Assembly: GCA_900116485.1 (NCBI GenBank)
Contig: FPAX01000012.1
Coordinates: forward strand, 1 to 64,000
Length of the DNA: 64,000 nt
Reading direction: 5' to 3'
Source: Selenomonas sp. GACV-9
GTDB taxonomy: Bacteria > Bacillota > Negativicutes > Selenomonadales > Selenomonadaceae
Below the pieces are notes generated by a model, which saw only the letters and a program-made list of their open reading frames with translations, made no database searches and was not told the origin of the DNA. Shown piece after piece: positions 1 to 8,345 of this stretch. The translations under genes were made by a program, and so were the position numbers. Position 1 is the stretch's first letter. Each line of letters opens with the position of its first letter.

Positions 1-93
1 TTCCACCTGTTCCCATACCGAACACAGTAGTTAAGCACATATACGCCGAAAGTACTTGTCTGGAGACGGACTGGGAGGATAGGGAGTTGCCAG
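1..93 (+). rRNA. rrf: 5S ribosomal RNA, 3' portion
   Basis: The 3' part of a 5S rRNA; its 5' end lies outside the window. The conserved core is readable: CCGAACACAGTAGTTAAGC, then CGCCGAAAGTACTT, then GGGAGGATAGGG. The 3' end is approximate, since it is defined by pairing with the missing 5' strand. It implies an rRNA operon immediately to the left, read in the same direction. Confidence 0.95.
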
Positions 94-101
94 TTAAGCG
101 A

Positions 102-131
102 AAGGCATCCATGTTGTGGATGTCTTTTTTC
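102..131 (+). terminator. rRNA operon terminator
   Basis: Hairpin with arms GGCATCCA and TGGATGTC around a short loop, followed by six T residues, directly behind the 5S rRNA. It fits a Rho-independent terminator of the rRNA transcript. Confidence 0.8.
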
Positions 132-132
132 T

Positions 133-160
133 TTGCAAAATTGTCGAAATAAGATATGAT
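133..160 (+). promoter_or_regulatory. Promoter of the HD-GYP gene
   Basis: TTGCAA and TATGAT separated by 16 bp, between the rRNA terminator and the HD-GYP start codon. Both hexamers match sigma-A consensus in four or five positions. Confidence 0.5.
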
Positions 161-207
161 ATAGGTGTTGTGTTGTATATGTTTTTGTATGAAGGGATGG
201 ATGGGCA

Positions 208-1350
208 ATGATACGCCTTCCTATTAGGAAACTCAAGCAAGGCATGATTATTGCGCAAAGTATATATAATAAGCATGGAGCCAGCTACTTGGTCAAAGGG
301 CAGCCCATTACCTCAGAGTATATCCATCAGTTGGAAAAAATAGGTATTCCAACGGTGACGGTAACATCATCGAATCCTAATTTCCAGTTGTTTCCGCCAG
401 AAGACGTTGTGCAGGAAAAGACACGTATCAATGCGATCAAGAAAGTCTATGACGCATTCTTGAATGTCGAGAAAACAGGCGAGCTCGATGTCGAGGCGAT
501 GCAGGGGGTTTCGGAGGATATCATCTTCGATATCATCGAGCGCAAGGAAAACCTTGTGCAATTGACGGATATCCGCTTGCATGATACCTATACCTTTGCC
601 CATAGCGTCAATGTTGCAATCTTGTCAGCGATGCTTGGCATGCTCTGCCATTATCCGAAGAAGGATCTGCTGCTCCTGACCTTGGGGGCGTTGCTGCATG
701 ACTTGGGCAAGATCAATGTGCCGCCAGCAATCCTTACGAAGTCGACAAGGCTTGACGAAGAAGAATTTGCAATCATCAAGCAGCATCCCTTGGATGGTGC
801 TGTTCGCATCCTGAATATGAAGCAGCCGCTCCCATCTCCCTCCGTATTGGCAGCAATTGCTTCACAGCACCATGAGCATATCAATGGACAGGGGTATCCA
901 CGTGGTTTGCAGGCTGGACAGATACATCGTTTTGCCAAGATTGTTGCCATTGCTGATGTTTATGATGCATTGACTAGTGAGCGGCCCTACAAGAAGGCGT
1001 ATACAGCCCATGTTGCCTACAATATCATGAAGAATGTGATGAAGGGGCAATTTGATGAGGATTTGCTGCAGTTGTTTTTCAACAATGTTTCGATTTATCC
1101 TGTTGGCACGATCTTGAAGACAATATATGGATATGCAATCGTCAAGGATTGTATTTTTGGCAAAACGGAGATGCCAACCATCATCCTGTTTGCTGATCAT
1201 GATGGCAATATCCTTTCTATTCCGCATACGGTGTATTTGTCAAAAGACCCAGCTGGTAATAAGGCCATTGAGATAGTTTTATCAGACAATGACCTGCGTC
1301 ATTTCATTCATGAAATCAATATCGATCCATCGGTTTTTTTGGCTGATTGA
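208..1350 (+). CDS. HD-GYP domain c-di-GMP phosphodiesterase
   Basis: A 380-residue soluble protein likely to hydrolyse cyclic di-GMP. Residues 1-115 form an N-terminal region resembling the DUF3391-type domain that often precedes HD-GYP; the catalytic half carries the metal-binding His-Asp pair (H164-D165, in LLHDLGKINVP) and the diagnostic HHEHINGQGYPRGL at about 221-234 (HHE plus GYP). There is no receiver, PAS or membrane segment, so activity is presumably set by the N-terminal domain or by expression. It is transcribed alone: promoter behind the rRNA terminator and its own terminator downstream. GYP is intact, so catalytic activity is expected, but the substrate is inferred from the family. 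Confidence 0.9.
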   Translation: MIRLPIRKLKQGMIIAQSIYNKHGASYLVKGQPITSEYIHQLEKIGIPTVTVTSSNPNFQLFPPEDVVQEKTRINAIKKVYDAFLNVEKTGELDVEAMQGVSEDIIFDIIERKENLVQLTDIRLHDTYTFAHSVNVAILSAMLGMLCHYPKKDLLLLTLGALLHDLGKINVPPAILTKSTRLDEEEFAIIKQHPLDGAVRILNMKQPLPSPSVLAAIASQHHEHINGQGYPRGLQAGQIHRFAKIVAIADVYDALTSERPYKKAYTAHVAYNIMKNVMKGQFDEDLLQLFFNNVSIYPVGTILKTIYGYAIVKDCIFGKTEMPTIILFADHDGNILSIPHTVYLSKDPAGNKAIEIVLSDNDLRHFIHEINIDPSVFLAD

Positions 1351-1372
1351 ATTGTCTTGAATAGGTAAGCAT

Positions 1373-1408
1373 GAGACCTTTTCCGTTTGCGGAGAGGGTC
1401 TTTTTTTG
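1373..1408 (+). terminator. Rho-independent terminator after HD-GYP gene
   Basis: GACCTTTTCCG and CGGAGAGGGTC pair (with G-U) around TTTG and are followed by a run of seven T. Confidence 0.85.
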
Positions 1409-1451
1409 TTATACTTAGTGAGTTGAATTATTTGCTAAGGAGCGCGATTTA

Positions 1452-2771
1452 ATGCGGCAAAGACGCAAAAAGAAACGCAGTTTTAAGCGTTTGCGGCTGG
1501 TGGGAATGTTCCTGCTGGCGATATTGGTAGCGGTGGCAGGTTTTTCGCTGGGCCGCAATCATCAAGGTGGCAGTTCCGGGGGAATCCTGGGAGCAGCACC
1601 TAAAGAGAATATTGTCCATGTCATGATACTGGGCGTCGACAGCCGTCAGGATGATGTGGGGCGCAGTGATACGATGATGGTAACAGCTTTGGATGAAGAT
1701 AAGGGCAAGGCGGCGCTGTTGTCTGTGCCGCGTGATACCCGTGTGCCTATCGAGGGACATGGCTATGAGAAAATCAATCATGCTTACGCCTATGGCGGCC
1801 ATCAGATGTCGCAGAAATCGGTCGAGTCATTGCTGGGCGTCAAGATCAATCATTATATCATCATCAATACGACGGCCTTTGCTCGCATCATCGATGCGAT
1901 GGGCGGTGTGGATATCAATGTGGAAAAGCGCATGCATTATGAAGACCCATGGGATGATAACGGCGGCCTCGTCATCGATCTTTATCCGGGCGAGCAGCAT
2001 ATGGATGGCAAGAAAGCCATCCAGTATGTCCGGTATCGCGACGGCGAAGGCGATATCGGCCGTATCGGCCGTCAGCAGAAGTTCGTCAAGGCCTGTTTGA
2101 CAAAATTGATTTCACCGGAGATGTTGCCGCGGCTACCGAAATTTGTCGAGGAAGTCAGCTCGGCAATCTCGACAGACATGTCCGTGCCGGAGCTCTTGAG
2201 CTTTGCCAAGCAGATGAAGACAGTCCATGACAATGGCTTGTCAGCGCAGATGGTTCCAGGACAGCCGGCTTATCTGCAGGATGTCAGCTATTGGATTCCC
2301 GATATCACGGATCTGCGTCAGCTGATCATGGATGAGCTGGGTCTTGAGGCTTCGGAGGAAGACAAAGCCAAGGCTCAGGCTGATGAGGACGAGTACATGA
2401 AGAGCCTGCCGAAGGATATGCAGATCCTGGCCAAGTCGAAGAATGCGACAGGCAAGATCGAGGAAGAGACTGAGGCGGAAGAACAGAAAAAAGAGCAGGA
2501 AGCGATGAAGCCGAATCAGATTTCGGTCATGGTCATCAACGACAGCGGCATCAACGGCGCTGGTGCTGAGGTGGCTGGCATCTTGCAACGCAAAGGCTTT
2601 ATCATCTCGGGTGTTGAGACGGGCAAGACGAGTTCGCGCCAGCAGACGACAATCACCACGTCGACGCGCAATACCGATGTTTTCTACGGCATGCCGTTCA
2701 CGTGCGTGATCATGGATGGCGGCAGCTCGAATCAAGCTGTTGTCCATATCGGACTGGATTATCGCAAGTAA
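1452..2771 (+). CDS. LytR-CpsA-Psr (LCP) family protein with LytR_C domain
   Basis: A 439-residue membrane-anchored LCP enzyme; the family transfers polyprenyl-linked glycopolymers to peptidoglycan. A basic N-terminus is followed by one membrane anchor (about 17-34). The LCP domain (about 55-260) begins with MILGVDSR and contains SDTMMVTALD, LLSVPRDTRV and KINHAYAYGG, with the conserved Asp/Arg residues that bind the pyrophosphate lipid. A charged linker (about 300-355) leads to a C-terminal LytR_C domain (about 356-439). The ATG follows AAGGAGC by a normal distance. It is monocistronic. The acceptor polymer in a Negativicute with an outer membrane cannot be told from the sequence. Confidence 0.9.
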   Translation: MRQRRKKKRSFKRLRLVGMFLLAILVAVAGFSLGRNHQGGSSGGILGAAPKENIVHVMILGVDSRQDDVGRSDTMMVTALDEDKGKAALLSVPRDTRVPIEGHGYEKINHAYAYGGHQMSQKSVESLLGVKINHYIIINTTAFARIIDAMGGVDINVEKRMHYEDPWDDNGGLVIDLYPGEQHMDGKKAIQYVRYRDGEGDIGRIGRQQKFVKACLTKLISPEMLPRLPKFVEEVSSAISTDMSVPELLSFAKQMKTVHDNGLSAQMVPGQPAYLQDVSYWIPDITDLRQLIMDELGLEASEEDKAKAQADEDEYMKSLPKDMQILAKSKNATGKIEEETEAEEQKKEQEAMKPNQISVMVINDSGINGAGAEVAGILQRKGFIISGVETGKTSSRQQTTITTSTRNTDVFYGMPFTCVIMDGGSSNQAVVHIGLDYRK

Positions 2772-2777
2772 CATAAA

Positions 2778-2805
2778 ACCTTCCCCTGCGGGGGAAGGCT
2801 TTATT
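2778..2805 (+). terminator. Terminator after LCP gene
   Basis: CCTTCCCC-TGC-GGGGAAGG hairpin followed by CTTTATT; the T-tract is interrupted, but the stem is strong and sits directly behind the stop codon. Confidence 0.75.
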
Positions 2806-2847
2806 ATAGCAGAACTGATATTCGTTTCATGACAAGGAGAATTTATT

Positions 2848-4818
2848 TTGGGTATATTAAGAGTCACAGGGCTCAAGAAAGCCTTTGGCATAGATGAGTT
2901 GTTCCATGATGTGAATTTCGAGGTCGGCCGCGGCGACCGTGTCGGCTTTGTCGGCGCCAATGGTGCCGGCAAGACGACTTTGATGAAGATACTCATGGGG
3001 CAGGAGGAGTCGGATGGCGGCACGATCCAGCTCGACAGTGCTGATACGATCGGCTATGTGGAGCAGCAGGCTGATTTCGGCGAAGGCACGCTCTATGATG
3101 AGTTCCGGCGGGCCTTTGATGATGTCATTGAGCTCGGTGAGCGCAAGCGGGCTCTGGAGAAGCAGATAGCTGTCGATCATGATGAGGAGACGATGAAGGC
3201 GTACAGCAAGGTCGTCGAGCAGTTTGAACGACTTGAAGGCTATGATTATGAGAGCCGCATCCGCCGCATTGCGTTCGGTCTTGGCTTTACGGAGGCCGAG
3301 TTTGTCAAGGATGTGCAGCATTTCTCCGGCGGACAGAAGACGCGTATCTGCCTCGCGAAGGCACTGTTGCGCGAACCTGATTTCCTGTTCCTCGACGAGC
3401 CGACCAACCATCTCGACATCCATATGATCGAATGGCTGGAGGGATTCCTCAAGAGCTATCAGGGAGGCGTGCTGATCATCTCCCATGACCGTTACTTCCT
3501 CGACAAGGTTGCCACGCGCATCATCGAGCTTGAGAACAAGACTGTGACGAGCTATGAGGGCAACTATACCTATTTCATGAAGGTCAAGACCCAGCGCCGG
3601 GCAGCGTTGCAGTCGGCCTATGAGAAGCAGCAGGAGCACATCAGGAAGACTGAGGAATACATCCGCAAGTACAAGGCCGGCATCAAGTCCAAGCAGGCGC
3701 GCGGCCGCCAGAGCCAGCTCAACCGCCTTGAGCGCATCGTGCTGCCGCCGTCGGAGGCGTCTTTCAATTACTTTGCCCTCAACACGCCGCCGGAGTGTGC
3801 GCAGCGTGTGGCAGAACTTGAGGATATTTCCTTTTCCTTTGGTGCCCAGCCGATATTTGAGCATATCTCGCTTTTGATCCGCAATGGCGATGGCGTTGCT
3901 CTCGTCGGTCCCAATGGCGCCGGCAAGACGACGCTGCTGCGCGTGCTGGTGGGCGAGATTGAGACAGCAGCGGGCCGAGTCAAGATTGGCAGCCGAGTCA
4001 AGATCGGCTATTTCTCGCAGCAGCACGAAGGACTCCATATGGAAAATACCGTACTGGATGAAATCATGTATGAGTATGGCATCGACGAGGAACAGGCGCG
4101 TAAATATCTCGGTGCATTCCTGTTTCATGGCGATGAAGTCCTGCGTCGCATTGGCGATCTCTCAGGTGGCGAGCAGTCGCGCGTGGCTTTCCTCAAGCTC
4201 ATGCTGACCGGCGCGAATTTCCTCGTGCTCGACGAGCCGACCAACCATCTCGACATTCCAGCCCGTGAGGCCGTCGAAGAGGCGCTCATGGCCTATCCGG
4301 GAACATTCCTGGCCGTATCCCATGACCGTTATTTCCTCGACAAGGTGGCCAACTGCACGCTGGAGCTCGAGGATGGCAAGCTCACTGAGTATATGGGCAA
4401 CTACAGCTATTACCTCATGAAGAAAGAGCTGGCTGCTGCCGAGGCTGAGGAGGAACGGCTGGAGGCAGAGAAGGCGCAGAAAATCAAGGCGACGCGGGAA
4501 AAGGAAAAACAGGCCAAGGCGGCCAGGAGAGAAGGTTCCCAGGCCGAAGCTGCGGTGCGTGATCAGGAGGCCAGACGGCAGGCAGAACTTGGCCGCATCC
4601 AGAGCATGAGTGATGCCAAGCGCACAGAGATGATCCAGCGCGCTGAGGCGGAAATCGCTATGGCCGAGGCAGAGCTCAAGGGGCTTGAGTATCAGATGAA
4701 CGATCCGGCAGTACAGGCTGATCCGGTCAAGAGCCAGGAGATTGCCGAGGCCTATGCGGCAAAGGAACAGGAAATCGAGCAGCGCTATGAAAAGTGGGAA
4801 CGTCTCACCGAGGCGTGA
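2848..4818 (+). CDS. ABC-F family ATPase (Uup/YdiF-like)
   Basis: A 656-residue duplicated-ATPase protein without membrane segments, so ABC-F rather than a transporter. Two Walker A motifs (GANGAGKTT about 36-44; GPNGAGKTT about 354-362), two signatures (FSGGQKT, LSGGEQS) and two LDEPTNHLDI Walker B motifs are intact, with a charged linker between the halves. A long Glu/Ala/Lys-rich coiled coil fills about 520-656, as in Uup/YdiF-type members. TTG is the start: it lies 7 nt behind AAGGAGA, and no nearer ATG is in frame. ABC-F proteins act on the ribosomal E site; this one lacks an obvious antibiotic-resistance context and is probably housekeeping. Confidence 0.9.
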   Translation: MGILRVTGLKKAFGIDELFHDVNFEVGRGDRVGFVGANGAGKTTLMKILMGQEESDGGTIQLDSADTIGYVEQQADFGEGTLYDEFRRAFDDVIELGERKRALEKQIAVDHDEETMKAYSKVVEQFERLEGYDYESRIRRIAFGLGFTEAEFVKDVQHFSGGQKTRICLAKALLREPDFLFLDEPTNHLDIHMIEWLEGFLKSYQGGVLIISHDRYFLDKVATRIIELENKTVTSYEGNYTYFMKVKTQRRAALQSAYEKQQEHIRKTEEYIRKYKAGIKSKQARGRQSQLNRLERIVLPPSEASFNYFALNTPPECAQRVAELEDISFSFGAQPIFEHISLLIRNGDGVALVGPNGAGKTTLLRVLVGEIETAAGRVKIGSRVKIGYFSQQHEGLHMENTVLDEIMYEYGIDEEQARKYLGAFLFHGDEVLRRIGDLSGGEQSRVAFLKLMLTGANFLVLDEPTNHLDIPAREAVEEALMAYPGTFLAVSHDRYFLDKVANCTLELEDGKLTEYMGNYSYYLMKKELAAAEAEEERLEAEKAQKIKATREKEKQAKAARREGSQAEAAVRDQEARRQAELGRIQSMSDAKRTEMIQRAEAEIAMAEAELKGLEYQMNDPAVQADPVKSQEIAEAYAAKEQEIEQRYEKWERLTEA

Positions 4819-4836
4819 GGAAAGGAGAGGCCGTCT

Positions 4837-7050
4837 ATGGCAAATTCTGAATATCAGCAGACTACGCTTGGTTTGCATGCCGAAGAAGAGATTGAAGGTC
4901 TCGTCGACAGCATTATCTTTGCCAGCGACAATGGCCAGTTTGCAGTATTCCGGCTGCGCCCGACCCATCAGAACAGCCGCATCAATGTGACGGTGAACGC
5001 GGAACCGCCGCTGGTGGGCCAGCAGATCCACCTGAAGGGCAGCTGGATCGTCCATCCGCGGTTTGGGCAGCAGTTCAAGGCGGTGAGCATGCGTCTCGAG
5101 TCGCCGACGAGTGTCGAGGGTATCGAGCGTTTCCTGGCCTCAGGCGTTGTCGATGGCGTAGGGCCGGCCATGGCACGGCGTATCGTGGCCAAGTTCGGCA
5201 AGGATGCCCTCGACATCATCGAAAAGAAACCGCATCAGCTCGAGCTCGTCGAGGGCATTGGCCGCAAGACTGCCGAGAAGATTGCGGCATCTTATAACAG
5301 CCAGTCGGAGCTGCGTGAGATCATGCTCTGGCTCGAGAGTCATGGCGTGTCGGGAGCGCTGGCAGCCCGCATCTATAAGCAGTACAGCTCCTTTGCCATC
5401 GATATGCTCGAGAGTCATCCCTATCAGCTGGCGCAGGAAGTCGAGGGCATCGGCTTTGCAACCGCAGATGCCATTGCTGCAAGCATTGGGATGACGCGCG
5501 ATGATGAGGGCCGTGTCGCAGCTGGCATTGACTATGCGTTGCAGCAGATCTCGCTCAATGGCCATTGCTGTATTCCTGAGGAGCCCTTGGTCAGCAAGGC
5601 GGCTAAGCTCCTGCAGGTCGAGACGGAAACAGTGCGGCAAGTGCTGAAGAAACAGCTGGAACTTCAGCGGCTGTCTGTCGAGTATGTCGGTGCCGAGACG
5701 CTGATATATCCTCCCTATCTTTATCGGGCAGAAAAGAAGGTCGCGCGCAAATTGCTCTACCTGCAGAAATACGCCGAACCATTGTCGGTGGCCAATCCAG
5801 ATAAGCTCGTCGAAGAATGGGAGACCATGACTGGACTCGACCTTGCCAAAGGGCAGCGTGAGGCCATGGCAGCGGTGCTGACTCATGGCATTTTCGTGCT
5901 GACTGGTGGCCCGGGGACTGGTAAGACGACGGTGGTCCGCGGCATGCTTGATATGCTTGAGCTGGCAGGTCTCAACATCCTGCTGGGCGCGCCGACTGGC
6001 CGTGCGGCCAAACGGCTGGCTGAGGCCACGGGGCGCCGGACGATGACGGTGCACCGCATGCTGGAGGCGCAGGGGGGCCGGGCAGAAGATGGCGGCTCGA
6101 TGTTTGCCAAGGACTCGGATGAGCAGCTGGAGGCTGATGCCATCATCCTCGATGAAGTCTCGATGATGGATATCGTGCTCATGCAGCATTTCCTCGAGGC
6201 AGTACCTGATGGCTGCCATGTCATCCTCGTCGGTGATGTCGATCAGCTGCCGGCCGTAGGGCCAGGCTCGGTGCTCAAGGATATCCTGCGTGCAGGCGTG
6301 ATACCGAGTGTCTGCCTTAGCGAGGTTTTCCGGCAGGGGGAGGAGAGCACCATCGTGCTCAATGCACATGCCATCAATGCCGGGCGATTGCCGGTATGCG
6401 GAGCAGCGGGGGATTTCCAATTCATTGAAACCCCGAATGATGAGGCAACGGTCAGGAACATCGTGTCATTATGTGCCGAAAAACTGCCCCAGATTGGTTT
6501 CAATCCGCTGACCGATGTGCAGGTATTATCGCCGATGCACAGACAGGAATGCGGTGTTGCCAATCTCAACAAACTCTTGCAGGAAGCCTTGAATCCCAAG
6601 GCTCCGTCAAAGGCAGAATTCGTCAATAGTGTGCAGGTTTTCCGCTTTGGTGATAAGGTCATGCAAACGAAAAACAATTATACCAAGGGCGTCTTTAATG
6701 GCGATATCGGTTTTATTACAGCGGTCGAACCGAGCCATATCACGGTGCATTTTTCGGAAGAACTCGTCGTTGATTATGAGAAAAGCGAGCTCAATGAACT
6801 CATGCTGGCCTATGCGATGAGCGTCCATAAAAGTCAGGGAAGTGAGTATCCGGTCATCATTTTGCCATTGACGCCAAGCCATCGTATCATGCTGCAGCGT
6901 AATCTGCTCTATACGGCAGTAACGCGAGCTAAACGTCAGGTTATCTTGCTCGGCAGTAAAGCGGCGCTTACGACTGCTGTTGAAAATGACCGCATGCGCA
7001 GAAGATATACTTTGCTAGCCGAGCGATTGAGCCAGCAACTCGAGAGTTGA
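4837..7050 (+). CDS. recD2: RecD2-type ATP-dependent DNA helicase
   Basis: A 737-residue SF1B 5'-3' helicase of the RecD2 (RecD/TraA-like) family, which works without RecBC. The N-terminal part holds an OB-like region and tandem helix-hairpin-helix elements (GVGPAMARRIV, VEGIGRKTAEKI, VEGIGFATADAIA). The motor has Walker A GGPGTGKTT (about 357-365), GAPTGRAAKRL, Walker B ILDEVSMMD, GDVDQLPAVGPG, and C-terminal motifs VHKSQGSEYP and YTAVTRAK. The length is normal. It starts 18 nt behind the ABC-F gene after a GGAAAGGAG site, so the two are probably co-transcribed. Confidence 0.95.
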   Translation: MANSEYQQTTLGLHAEEEIEGLVDSIIFASDNGQFAVFRLRPTHQNSRINVTVNAEPPLVGQQIHLKGSWIVHPRFGQQFKAVSMRLESPTSVEGIERFLASGVVDGVGPAMARRIVAKFGKDALDIIEKKPHQLELVEGIGRKTAEKIAASYNSQSELREIMLWLESHGVSGALAARIYKQYSSFAIDMLESHPYQLAQEVEGIGFATADAIAASIGMTRDDEGRVAAGIDYALQQISLNGHCCIPEEPLVSKAAKLLQVETETVRQVLKKQLELQRLSVEYVGAETLIYPPYLYRAEKKVARKLLYLQKYAEPLSVANPDKLVEEWETMTGLDLAKGQREAMAAVLTHGIFVLTGGPGTGKTTVVRGMLDMLELAGLNILLGAPTGRAAKRLAEATGRRTMTVHRMLEAQGGRAEDGGSMFAKDSDEQLEADAIILDEVSMMDIVLMQHFLEAVPDGCHVILVGDVDQLPAVGPGSVLKDILRAGVIPSVCLSEVFRQGEESTIVLNAHAINAGRLPVCGAAGDFQFIETPNDEATVRNIVSLCAEKLPQIGFNPLTDVQVLSPMHRQECGVANLNKLLQEALNPKAPSKAEFVNSVQVFRFGDKVMQTKNNYTKGVFNGDIGFITAVEPSHITVHFSEELVVDYEKSELNELMLAYAMSVHKSQGSEYPVIILPLTPSHRIMLQRNLLYTAVTRAKRQVILLGSKAALTTAVENDRMRRRYTLLAERLSQQLES

Positions 7051-7076
7051 CACTCGCATTTTTATTGAGAATAATC

Positions 7077-7105
7077 TTGCAGAATTCTGGATATTTTGCT
7101 ACAAT
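7077..7105 (+). promoter_or_regulatory. Promoter of the 67-residue coiled-coil gene
   Basis: TTGCAG and TACAAT with an exact 17-bp spacer, about 50 bp upstream of the start codon, in an AT-rich gap after recD2. Confidence 0.6.
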
Positions 7106-7154
7106 CTAAAATATAGAATAAATCGATAAATTCGATATTAAAGGAGAATGCAAG

Positions 7155-7358
7155 ATGGCAAGAAAAGCAAATTACGATGAAAAGATTTCGGTTCTTGAGG
7201 AGAAGATCGCTAAGAAGCAGGACGAGCTCAAAAAGCTCAAAGCTCAGCTGGCTGATGTAAAAGAAAAGAAAGCCAAAGAGGATTATCAGGAACTGACGGC
7301 TTACATGGCAGAGAACAATCTGTCGGCATCCGAAGTTCTGGCTGCAATCAAAGACTGA
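7155..7358 (+). CDS. Small coiled-coil protein, unknown function
   Basis: A 67-residue protein: a highly charged heptad-like helix (about 8-45, Lys/Glu-rich) followed by a short helix ending LSASEVLAAIKD. It has no signal peptide, membrane segment or Cys. Start supported by AAGGAGAATGCAAG directly upstream, with its own promoter and terminator, so it is a real gene. The helix-turn-helix-length layout resembles the small DUF4315-type proteins of Firmicutes conjugative elements, but the resemblance is weak and there is no element here. Function not recognised. Confidence 0.75.
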   Translation: MARKANYDEKISVLEEKIAKKQDELKKLKAQLADVKEKKAKEDYQELTAYMAENNLSASEVLAAIKD

Positions 7359-7372
7359 TTCATGATTCCTGG

Positions 7373-7412
7373 AATACCAGTTGCTGCTTTTGGGCGGCGA
7401 CTGGTATTTTTT
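7373..7412 (+). terminator. Terminator after small coiled-coil gene
   Basis: AATACCAGT pairs with ACTGGTATT around an 18-nt loop, followed by T residues. Confidence 0.8.
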
Positions 7413-7489
7413 ATGCCCATTAGTCCCATTTACCTTGTTGCATGGCGGTGGTAGAATAAAGATATCCATGTGTGGACGAGGAGGTTGTC

Positions 7490-8296
7490 ATGTCCTTTAT
7501 AACGATTGTTTTATTTCTAGCTTGCCCTTTGCTCATATTCGCGGTGGGCGGATTATTTTTCAAACGCCGACGTTATCCGCTGGCATTGCTGGCAGTCATG
7601 ATGGGAATCGTCGCTGCTGTTGTCGGCGGTATCAATGGTTTTCATGAGATGAAGGCGCAGGTCGTTTCCGAATACAGTGAGGAACTCGATGCAGAATATA
7701 AGGCTGCGTTGATCAAGAAATACCAGCAGGCGGAGGATATCCTGCGCGATGTTTCCTTTTCGAAGCCAGATCAAAAGAAAATCGATAATGCGCTCAATCT
7801 ATTGCATGATTTTGACAGTGACAGCATCGCAGAAAAAATGGCAGTGGATTGCCCCGATGCCGCCGTACTGAAGACTTATGCAAAGGCCATGCGCGAGGTC
7901 AGTACCTACGATGGCCATATGACGAATCTCAATGTTTTGGAGAACAAGGACTTGCAGCAGTTCGCAGCGGAGTTGCCGGATAATTATAATGGCGTATTGG
8001 CAGATAAGATCGTTCCGTTCAAGCGCTTGATCATCGGCATGGAAAATGAGGCTAAAAAGCAAGCTGCGTCTGATGCTACGAACGCGGAAAAACATAAGAA
8101 ATCCATGGAAGAGGGAAAATACGGTAACCTTCGTCCTGGCGATCCGGAAGATAAGATTACGGCCGCCATGGGAAAGCCAGAGCGGGTGAATGCAAGCTCG
8201 ACAAAGGAAGGCGATATCAAGCAGTATGTCTTCCAGCATAATGGCAAATCAATCTATGTTTATACGAAAGATGGAGTAGTGACGGAAATCCGCTAA
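7490..8296 (+). CDS. Membrane protein with C-terminal BamE/SmpA-like domain
   Basis: About 268 residues. Two hydrophobic segments occupy the N-terminus (about 3-22 and 29-50), separated by KRRRYP; a largely helical region follows, then a C-terminal stretch (about 205-268: LRPGDPEDKITAAMGKPERV..., ending in short strands) resembling the SmpA/OmlA-like fold used to judge protein-protein contact. The start chosen is the ATG 6 nt behind GAGGAGG; a GTG 18 nt upstream is in frame but lies before that site. Monocistronic, with a terminator shared with the convergent gene. No specific function can be assigned; the domain call is moderate. Confidence 0.65.
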   Translation: MSFITIVLFLACPLLIFAVGGLFFKRRRYPLALLAVMMGIVAAVVGGINGFHEMKAQVVSEYSEELDAEYKAALIKKYQQAEDILRDVSFSKPDQKKIDNALNLLHDFDSDSIAEKMAVDCPDAAVLKTYAKAMREVSTYDGHMTNLNVLENKDLQQFAAELPDNYNGVLADKIVPFKRLIIGMENEAKKQAASDATNAEKHKKSMEEGKYGNLRPGDPEDKITAAMGKPERVNASSTKEGDIKQYVFQHNGKSIYVYTKDGVVTEIR

Positions 8297-8308
8297 TCCA
8301 TACGGAAA

Positions 8309-8343
8309 TAAAAAACTCTGATTCTTGGAATCAGAGTTTTTTA
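8309..8343. terminator. Bidirectional terminator
   Basis: AAAAACTCTGATTC and GAATCAGAGTTTTT form a perfect stem with A- and T-tracts on both sides, between two convergent genes. Confidence 0.9.
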
Positions 8344-8345
8344 CG

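Noticed and set aside
2857..4128. 423-codon minus-strand frame antisense to the ABC-F gene
   Set aside because: The plus-strand product has intact ABC-F motifs; the minus frame shows no family features or start signal.
5140..6420. 426-codon minus-strand frame
   Set aside because: Antisense to recD2, whose helicase motifs are clear; no supporting signal.
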